Of a DNA stretch of 14,247 nt, positions 8,038-14,247 are shown in pieces. Each line of letters starts with the position of its first letter. Within the stretch, counting starts at the first letter, position 1. Made by a program: the position numbers and the translations under genes. Origin of the DNA: Larix sibirica (Eukaryota; Streptophyta; Pinopsida; Pinales; Pinaceae); contig NWUY0300109598.1 in assembly GCA_004151065.3 (NCBI GenBank), positions 8,123-22,369 on the forward strand, given 5' to 3'. The notes under the pieces are model-generated. The model had not been told where the DNA came from and did no database searches. It was given only the letters and a program-made list of their open reading frames with translations.

Positions 8038-9185
8038 TCAATAAAAGTATTTCTTCAACACTTGACCATTAACCGGAAAAGCTTCAGACTGCCCTTCCAA
8101 AGTCTTCAAGTGAAATGTACCAAGGCCAATTTTTTATGTAACAATAAAGGACCCAGCCATAAACACTGAAACTTGGTATGTTCCCCTTTGTCTTCATGAG
8201 CCTTGTCCCACTTCGGGACTAGATCTCCTACTTGAAAATCCTTGTTGGAAGAAGATCTCTCATCAAACCATTGTTTAACAAATTGCTGATGTTTATGTAG
8301 ATTTTGTTTTTCCTTTTCCCCATCTTCCTCTAATTTGATCAAGGTATTTATTCTTTGCTCCATTGCAGGGAAATCTATCTCTTTGAGCGAAGGTAAAAAC
8401 ATGTTAGAGGGAATAATAACTTATTTTCCATACACCAGAAAGAATGGAGCATTTCCAATTGTAGTCTTAGGAGTGACCCTATCTTCCCACATAGCATTAT
8501 ATAAAACATTATGCCAGTTATTTTGGTGATTGGCTACAGTTCTTTTCAAAATATTCATAAGATTTTTGTTAGTTTACTAGGCCAGACCATTACCATGAGG
8601 GTAATAATTTGCTGAGTGTTTAACTTTAATACCTTTTTCCAATGCAAATTGTGTTAAATCTATTGAAGTAAAATAAGATGCGTTGTAAAATACTAAAGAT
8701 TCTAGCACACCAAATCTAGTAACAATGAATGATTCAAAGAAATTAATTACCTGATTGGTGTTAACCACATGAATAGGAACAACCTCCACCCACCTAGTAA
8801 ATAATATTTGGTCATAAGAATGTAGTTGTGCTATAAAGATGAAGACGGGTTAATTGTCCCAATAATATCTAAACCCCACTACTGAAATGGCATATCAACA
8901 ATGACAAGTTGTAGAGGAAATGCAGGCTTCTTAATTATGCATGAAGCTTTTTGACAATCGACATTTATGTGCATAAGAATAGGCATCCATAAGCAAAGTA
9001 GGCCAATAATACCTATCTCTAAGGATTTTGTGGGAAGTATTTTCAACATTGAAATGACCACTAGCGAGCCCAAAATGTAACTCACTTAAAAATCTATCAG
9101 CCTCATCCTTCTCCAAACAGTGAAGGAAAACTCCATCAAAGTTTTTTCTAAATAGAATATTGTTGATTAGTTGATAAGCTGTTGA
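8038..9185 (-). pseudogene. Integrase with lost catalytic triad
   Basis: Integrase inserts element cDNA into the chromosome. The zinc-binding N-terminus reads ELHFGLASGHFNVENTSHK, then RDRYYWPTLLMDAYSYAHKC, with a frameshift close to the second Cys pair. The core starts at WGLDIIG (first Asp codon 8867-8869). The second catalytic position is Tyr in VFYNASYF (8685-8687), and the Glu position after YYPHGNGLA is a TAG (8577-8579). These two positions are exactly 35 codons apart. Further on are NAPFFLVYGK, a TAA (8421-8423), an HQQFVKQWFDERSS region, FQVGDLV, WLGPLLLHKKL and, in a second frame, GTFHLKTLEGQSEAFPVNG, ending with TGA at 8038-8040. The C-terminus resembles a GPY/F module and carries no visible chromodomain. 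Confidence 0.87.
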
Positions 9186-9389
9186 TTTTATTTAGAGAGC
9201 ACTTCTCTTCCTAGGTTCAATATACTCAGGGGCACTCCCAGTTTCTAGAAAAAAAATTGATGTCAGTGTACCGGGAATTTTGAATAGTAGGGATATACAA
9301 AATCTCCTTTTCCAAGAGCAGTTCTTCTCCTTCCCATCCAGAATCTGTGATATCTTTATGTGCACATTCAACAACTAATCTACATAAAC

Positions 9390-9770
9390 CTTGACCTTTA
9401 ACAATTTTTGAAGGCTTAATCTAAAGATCGTATTCTTGCATATCGATCATCCAATGAGCTCTTTTCTCATCGAGATCTTTTTGAACTAGTAAGTTCCTAA
9501 CCGCAGAATATGGTACAATGAATTTCGTTTATACTTCAATAAATATAGTTGAAAATGTTTAATTGCTTTAAAAATAGAAACTGCGTGTTTATCTACTTCA
9601 AGATAATTCGACAATTCTGCTCCTTTAAGATATGAGTTGATGAAGGAATTGGTTATTTCATTGTCCTCTTGGTTTTTCTGTGTAAGGATAGTGGCATAAG
9701 CGATGTTAGAAGCAAATGTGTATAGGGTAAAATCTCTAGAAATCCAGGACTCATAAGGGATGGGGATTCT
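9390..9770 (-). pseudogene. Gypsy-type RNase H domain following RT
   Basis: This is the ordinary RNase H of Ty3/Gypsy pol. Visible blocks are LYTFASNIAYATILTQ, LKGAELSNYLEVDKHAV, and FKAIKHFQLYLLKY; a different frame then gives AVRNLLVQKDLDEKRAHWM and KIVKGQGLCRLVVE. At the first catalytic position, where relatives usually carry Asp in a TFASD or TDAS context, this copy has Asn (codon AAC at 9705-9707). A Glu in GAEL is kept (9615-9617). There is a frameshift in the middle, plus stops. Boundaries are approximate because the fold is read in two frames. Confidence 0.7.
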
Positions 9771-10751
9771 GAAATAGATTCTCTAATTCTAAAAAAATAT
9801 TCCTTTTTGTTGTCTCCCCACTTAAAATTTGAATCCTTTTAATCACTTCTTGAAGAGGTCCGGCAATCTCTGAGAAAATGGGAACAAACCTTCTTACAAA
9901 GTTAATATTACCGAAGAAAGATTGCATAGACTTTTTAGAATTGGGATACATGATTTTAGAAATGGCTTGTGTCCATTCTGGATCTATCATCATCCCATCT
10001 TTAGACACTACAAAGACAAGCAACTTACCCTATGTAACAATAAATACAATATTCTTAGGATTTAAAGAAAAGCTAAATTTCCTACAATGTTCAAGAACTT
10101 TTCGAATATGGAAAATATGGTTGGACATTCTTTTAGAAAATATCATCACGTCATCAAGGTACACTACAACAGTTTGATTAATTAAACCACAAAAAGGCAA
10201 CATCCACTGCCCTTCAAAAAGTGCCCCCCAACATTGATTAGTCCAAAAGGATTTTTTTTGTAAGCATAGGTCCCCCAAGGAGTTCTAAATGTAGTCTTTA
10301 GTTGGTCTAAATGAGAGACCAAAAATTGATTGTATCCCGAAAATCCATCCAATAAGGGCAACATTTCGAAGCCGTACACATGTTGTAAAATTTGCTCCAT
10401 CGGTGGAACATGATAGTTATCATTTTCCAAGGCCCTATTTAAGTTTTGGAAATTGACACAAAGTAGAATGTACCCACTCTTTTTCCTAATAGGAACTAAA
10501 TTAGCCACCCATTGTGTGCGATGGAAAAGAAAAATGATTTTTGTTGCCAGTAGTTTATTAAGTTCCTTTTTTACTGTAGGCTCGAGATTGGGGTGTATCT
10601 TCCTGAGTTTCTGCTGGAAGGGATTGGAATGTGGTTTCATTGGAATCACATGCTGCATGATCACGCGATCGATTTTTTTTAGATCTTCGTATGTCCAAGC
10701 GAATACATCCTTGTATTCCTTGAACAATTTAATAAAGGAATAATTTAACAA
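9751..10751 (-). pseudogene. Reverse transcriptase with thumb/connection region of pol
   Basis: Copies element RNA to cDNA. The domain begins near FIKLFKEYKDVFAWTYEDL. It has LRKIHPNLEPTVKKELNKLL, WVANLVPIRKKSG, and CVNFQNLNRA, where many relatives have CVD. The palm motif LPLLDGFSGYNQ (catalytic Asp at 10347-10349) and TPWGTYAYKKNPFGL follow, then after a frameshift near 10.23 kb VVVYLDDVMIFSK (YLDD at 10150-10161). All three catalytic aspartates are present. The thumb/connection follows with FGNINFVRRFVPIFSEIAGP, after a TAG at 10030-10032. Length and motif order are normal for Ty3/Gypsy. The frameshift between the PFGL and YLDD blocks kills the enzyme even though the catalytic residues survive. 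Confidence 0.9.
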
Positions 10752-11040
10752 CTATTCCCTATATTTATGTTCTGTGGGTTATTAGAAATTACTGAATTAA
10801 TGATTTCAAATTGCATGCAAGAACTGTTGGTTTTACGGTTTCTCACCCCTTTGAACTTATCTTGTAAGTCATAAAATTTTTCCAATCTAATGACTAATTT
10901 AGGGATAGAATTTACCAGATTAAAGGAATCCTTAATTGAATGATTTTCATGTGTTACAGAAAAGTTACGAAGATCTTCATCATGAGTGATCTCGTCAATT
11001 GCCGCATCCATGAAAGTATCCTCCATAGTCCGAAAATTGG
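10745..11040 (-). pseudogene. Pol linker between archaeal RNase H and reverse transcriptase
   Basis: After a frameshift near 11.03 kb the reading continues as MEDTFMDAAIDEITHDEDLR, an acidic stretch, followed by LVIRLEKFYDLQDKFKGVRN. It runs to a stop at 10745-10747, just where the RT frame opens. I recognise no catalytic domain. The position and same-strand continuity argue that it is pol linker rather than an independent gene. In related plant elements a similar acidic spacer precedes RT; that is from memory and would need an alignment. Confidence 0.5.
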
Positions 11041-11814
11041 TTATCTATTTTCGTCATCAAACATCCACCAATTAGTAACGTTGTCAGGAATACATGGTCT
11101 AAAATTTAACTAAACAGAAAATGAATTAGAAAAGAAATCTTCAATAGGGATCAACCTATATGTAACATTTTCTAACAAATCAACTTCCTATTTTTGTGAT
11201 CTAGGAATGGAGTTAATACTCAAAGCATTGAATAATGAAATTAGAATCCATACCTCAGCTTGATAATATTTAAGATGACCATAAATGCAATGAATTGAGT
11301 TGCGTACCTATCTTACTATGATTTCTGAATCACCATAGGCTGCCAATACTTTAACATTCAAATCTATATCCTTTTGCAAACCCTGGATGAGGGCTTCATA
11401 TTATACAATATTGTTTGTACAACCAAATTCTAACCTACATGCTATGAATTTTTTATTACCTTTTGGGTACAAAAGTAAGTAGCCGACACCGGTGCTTTCT
11501 TTAGATTTTGATTCGTCGAAGTACAAAGACCGAGACTCACAATCCATATTAAAAATGACACTATTTACATTATTTATATGGCGGGGAGGTGCCTCAGCAT
11601 GAGTACAGTGAAGAATTCCATATTGCTGTGCTGAACATATAAATGATGAATTTTTAGCACTAAAATTCCCCCAAAATGAATCAAAACCATAATTTCCCAT
11701 AATGGAAACATCAAACATCACTAGTTCGTTAGGATCATCTAATTCATTAACTGTATGCTTCATATATCTTTTCCTATTGACCTTAATCTGATTTGGTTGA
11801 CCATTCTGGGAAAG
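11041..11814 (-). pseudogene. Archaeal-type RNase H domain located between protease and RT
   Basis: An RNase H would cut RNA in the RNA-DNA hybrid. After a spacer (RYMKHTVNELDDPNELVMF) comes an RNase HI fold of the kind found as a second RNase H in plant Tat elements: SLYFDESKSKESTGVGYLL (catalytic Asp at 11515-11517), IACRLEFGCTNNIV, YEALIQGL (Glu at 11395-11397), and YGDSEIIV (Asp at 11329-11331). A distal acidic position sits in EVDLLENV (Asp at 11179-11181). All four expected acidic positions can be seen. Stops occur at 11401-11403, 11308-11310, 11188-11190, 11110-11112 and 11041-11043, all in one frame with no indel. This copy lies upstream of RT and is distinct from the Gypsy RNase H that follows RT. 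Confidence 0.8.
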
Positions 11815-12246
11815 TCAAATGTGTGACCAATCTATTGAAAAATAACCATTCATATTTTGAGACCAATCTCGACTCAAAAACAAACCGTAGGCATCAATTA
11901 TATGTACAACAAATATATCAACGATATGATGTACTTGTGGGTTGGCAGACAACCTAATTAATATCCCTTTCAATTCTCCTAAAACCATGACATTAAAATG
12001 ATCAAGATCAATAAATTGTGTCTCAGAAGGTTTAAATTCAACATTAATCTTTTTGCAGATTGAGTAAGCAATCACGTTAGATGATGCTCCTGAGTCTACC
12101 ATACAATTATGAACATTCCTATTAAATATTTCAAATGTGAGAAGAAAAGGGGGGGCAGTGGAAGCTGATTTTTTACCAATTAAAGAAGACTTATCAACAA
12201 ATTGTCTTTTATTGTTTTCCACATTTGCAGAAGTCCCACCAACATT
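11815..12246 (-). pseudogene. Retropepsin-like aspartic protease domain of pol
   Basis: This protease cuts the Gag-Pol polyprotein inside the particle. The active-site motif is VDSGASSNV, with the catalytic Asp codon at 12094-12096. Downstream are the family-typical strands LDHFNVMVLGELKGILIRL and VDIFVVHIIDAYGLFLSRDW, with GLFLSRDW matching the G-x-x-L-x-R-D-W block seen after the DSG in plant Gypsy proteases. The core looks complete for a single-DSG protease that would dimerise. The frame ends at a TGA (11815-11817) after DWSHI but continues open beyond it into the archaeal RNase H segment, so the TGA is a nonsense mutation rather than a natural domain end. Confidence 0.85.
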
Positions 12247-12930
12247 GGGACTACCATTACTTGCAGCAGTGGTACCTGAATTATTTTTGTTTGAAAAATT
12301 ACCACCTTTGCTTGTTGAGTTGGCAGGGAGATTTTGAAAAGTGTTCCTTGGAATTAGATGAAGTTTTAGCAATTCTAACACTAAAATGTTAGCTTTTAGC
12401 CTTTTTAAATCTTCTACAAAATCATATTCCATATTTGGTGTTTGAATAGTTCTATGTACAACAGGATGATATTTGGAGGTTAAATTATTATTTCTTGTCT
12501 AATTAGAGGTTGAGGGAGCCAGAGAATCTATTGGACCCTTACTGCGAATGTTATAGGAGTGTTGATTCATGTGGATTGATCTATTAGTATCATCAACATT
12601 CTTATGAGAACTATCCCAAAAATGACCATTGGTCGGAGGTGGTTCATCTACACTTTCATCAACAATTACACCTCCTTCTCCCTCTTCAAATTCTTCAATT
12701 TCCTAGTCAAGAAAGAACGTTGGAATAGCAGCTAAAACTTTAATAACATTGCAAATTTTGTCGATAGTTAAGCCTTGTGCAGGAGGGAGTTGTTTATTAA
12801 TAGAAGGTTGAGAAGGTGGATTGAATGGAGTTCTATAATATCCTCTATTTAAGGAACCTTCTCCAGAATTTCTTTTAAGACTAATGATTTCATTAAATAC
12901 TGCCCTAATTGTTCTTTGTAGATGTTCCAT
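12247..12930 (-). pseudogene. Gag-protease linker, low complexity
   Basis: This segment starts MEHLQRTIRAVFNEIISLKR and continues in the same frame as the protease and archaeal RNase H. It holds a Pro/Ser-rich piece (TPFNPPSQPSINKQLPP), an acidic piece (EIEEFEEGEGG) and an Asn/Ser/Gly-rich piece (GNFSNKNNSGTTAASNG) just before the protease. Two in-frame TAG codons interrupt it, at 12703-12705 and 12499-12501. It probably joins the gag C-terminus to pol. A frameshift near 12.94 kb separates it from the capsid-like reading. I see no zinc-binding motif and assign no separate function. Confidence 0.55.
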
Positions 12931-14247
12931 CTTAGCACACTGGGGGTGTTTCTTTTAGGGGATGATTTCAATATAGGTTCATATTTTCTATTAGGTATGA
13001 AGTCAAATTCAAAATTAGAATTACCTTTATAACTCATCATGTTCCTCTTAACTCGTTTGGATTCTTCAAATGTTTCAAGCAAGGCAGCCTTACCAACATT
13101 TTTTACGAACATAGCAATAGGCAAGGGTAATGTTGAAGTATAATATTCGATAGTAATATCTTCAGCAGGATGAGAAGCTACAAGAATTTTGTTTCTAAGA
13201 GTCAAGAATCGTTGCTTAAAGTCTTTGATTTTTTCTTTAATGCCCATTTTAATCCCGGATAGTTCCATTGCTAAGATTCTTGGTGTTTTGTCATCTCCAA
13301 ACTTTTGAGGAAGACTTTTTTAAAGTCTTCCTAGTTGGTATTAGACCCCTGGGCAAGCAAAAATACCACACAGATGCTTTCCCTTCAAAAGTACAAGGAA
13401 AAAGCTTGCACACAATGTCTTCATGTTGAACATTCATAGTTTGAACAACCGATATGAATTTGTTCACATGGTCATATGCAGATTCTTTCCTATCGGGATC
13501 AAATTTGGGAAGAATCCTATCAGATTGTTTTGGTAAGGGTTGTTAAGGATCAAGTACCGCAACAACACCTTGACGTAACCAAGGCAATTTGGCATTAGCA
13601 TTTTCCCCTCCATCACCAACCATACTATGCAAAGAAGAATGCTCAGATGAATGGTTTTCTGAATTGTTATCTTCAATTGAATCCTCATTAGAGGAACCCC
13701 AGGGACTATTAGATGGTGATTTTAGAGGGGATGGTGGCTGACCAATTCCACTAGAGGAAAGTAATCACTGTGAAATGTTAGTCTCAGTTATTCCCCTAAG
13801 TATGTTATCTAAATGATAGTTTGGAATGCATATAACAAGTTCAAAAGTCTCTCTAGTAGAATGATATATTATTGTTAAATGAATATGGGGGAGAGATCGT
13901 CTAGGTAGACTGTGATCCACATGTGTAATAATGGTAAATTGGGAATAGTCTCTGGTAAAAATACGGTGTGACTCTTAGATAACTCTATCAACTTGTTTAG
14001 GTTATAGTGTGGATGAAAGCTGTCATGATTGAATACAACTCTGATTGTGTCCAAAAAGGGTGTTGAAATAGTGTCAGACTAAGTAGCAGTTGTAAAATGA
14101 GATAGGATTGGAGGAATTTCAGTCTCAGAAATTATATATAGGATAGGAGAGGAAAAGTGACTAGTTGAAGGATTGGAAATATGTCCAGCAACCATTCGTT
14201 TTTTCTTTTTTACTTAGGCCCTCCTTCTAGCACCATTTGTTGATGGG
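12850..14247 (-). pseudogene. gag: Gag polyprotein, Tat-like, broken and open at the right edge
   Basis: Gag forms the particle that packages the element RNA. The frame reads in from the right edge through an arginine/lysine-rich start (ARRRA, stop, VKKKKR) and a Ser/Pro-rich stretch beginning MVAGHISNPSTSHFSSP (Met at 14195). A second stretch, TRETFELVICIPNYHL, lies near 13.85 kb. The capsid-like domain runs from about 13.52 to 13.0 kb: ILPKFDPDRKESAYDHVNKF, then EDIVCKLFPCTFEGKASVWYF, and after a frameshift MELSGIKMGIKEKIKDFKQR with LPLPIAMFVKN. In-frame stops include TAA at 13543-13545, and at least three frame changes occur. No CCHC zinc knuckle is visible. The 5' end may lie outside the window, so the Met at 14195 is not necessarily the start. 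Confidence 0.75.

Larger units (their letters stand above)
3803..14247 (-). mobile_element. Internal region of a degraded Tat-type Ty3/Gypsy LTR retrotransposon
   Basis: All domains lie on the minus strand in the order gag, protease, archaeal-type RNase H, reverse transcriptase, Gypsy RNase H, integrase, then an additional ORF. RT before integrase places it in Ty3/Gypsy rather than Ty1/Copia. The second RNase H, the RT style (FAWTYEDL, LLDGFSGYNQ, YLDD) and the additional ORF are traits of the plant Tat lineage (Ogre, Retand and relatives). The domain order is seen in the sequence; the lineage name rests on my knowledge of the families and was not tested with a tree. No LTR pair, confirmed primer-binding site or polypurine tract was found, so the true ends are unknown. 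The 2.7-kb spacer before the additional ORF could contain later insertions. Stops and frameshifts in every domain make this a dead copy. Confidence 0.85.

Noticed and set aside
7837-8169. Plus-strand open frame of 110 codons
   Set aside because: Its 3' part is antisense to the integrase C-terminus, it is Lys/Asn-rich from AT-rich DNA at the start, and it has no motif.
8038-8200. Integrase chromodomain
   Set aside because: The C-terminus stops shortly after the GPY/F-like region with no chromodomain aromatic-cage pattern.
9878-10743. Plus-strand open frames at 9878-10177 and 10453-10743
   Set aside because: Antisense shadows of the RT and connection region, whose catalytic motifs lie on the minus strand.
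12137-12337. Plus-strand open frame of 66 codons
   Set aside because: Antisense to the Asn/Ser/Gly-rich linker and protease start.
14221-14236. Minus-strand tggtgctagaaggagg as a primer-binding site next to the 5' LTR
   Set aside because: It begins with TGG, but I could not match it to a tRNA 3' end, and the same bases read in frame as the basic ARRRA segment of gag. No matching LTR end (tgttgatggg on the plus strand) occurs elsewhere in the window.
1-14247. tRNA, rRNA or other structured RNA genes
   Set aside because: No cloverleaf-like arms with a GGTTCGAATCC-type T-loop or rRNA-like conserved blocks were seen on either strand by eye; a tRNAscan or Infernal run would be decisive.

Overview
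The window looks like repeat-rich nuclear DNA of a seed plant. Nothing in it resembles a bacterial operon or an intact host gene. It is AT-rich, and its recognisable coding content is decayed retroelement sequence, all but one small piece of it on the minus strand. The main occupant is most of the internal region of one Ty3/Gypsy LTR retrotransposon of the plant Tat type. It reads right to left from the right edge to about 3.8 kb. The species cannot be fixed from sequence alone.

Layout from right to left (5' to 3' of the element): gag (14247-12850), aspartic protease (about 12240-11815), an extra archaeal-type RNase H (about 11550-11041), a linker (11040-10745), reverse transcriptase with thumb/connection (10751-9751), the usual Gypsy RNase H (about 9770-9390), and integrase (about 9185-8038). 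A 2.7-kb AT-rich stretch follows (8037-5321). Next comes a second, sense-oriented additional ORF with a coiled-coil tail (5320-3803), and then a non-coding zone (about 3.8-1.1 kb) with several unrelated tandem repeats of 34, 45, 49 and 213 bp. No LTR pair was found. The 5' LTR probably lies beyond the right edge.

Every domain is damaged. One reading frame stays continuous from 12930 to 11041 but carries eight stop codons. Frameshifts break gag, RT, RNase H, integrase and the additional ORF. Integrase keeps the first acidic catalytic residue; the second is Tyr and the third is a stop codon. The copy cannot be autonomous.

The left 1.05 kb appears to be a separate minus-strand element: the end of a LINE-type ORF1 (imperfect zinc knuckle) followed at the edge by what looks like the start of the ORF2 endonuclease. 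A short coding-like island of unknown identity sits on the plus strand at 2003-2179.

I found no wholly new system. The features most worth a second look are the protease - archaeal RNase H - RT order, the downstream additional ORF, and the cluster of tandem repeats in the element's 3' region, which fits the known ability of Tat elements to seed satellite DNA.
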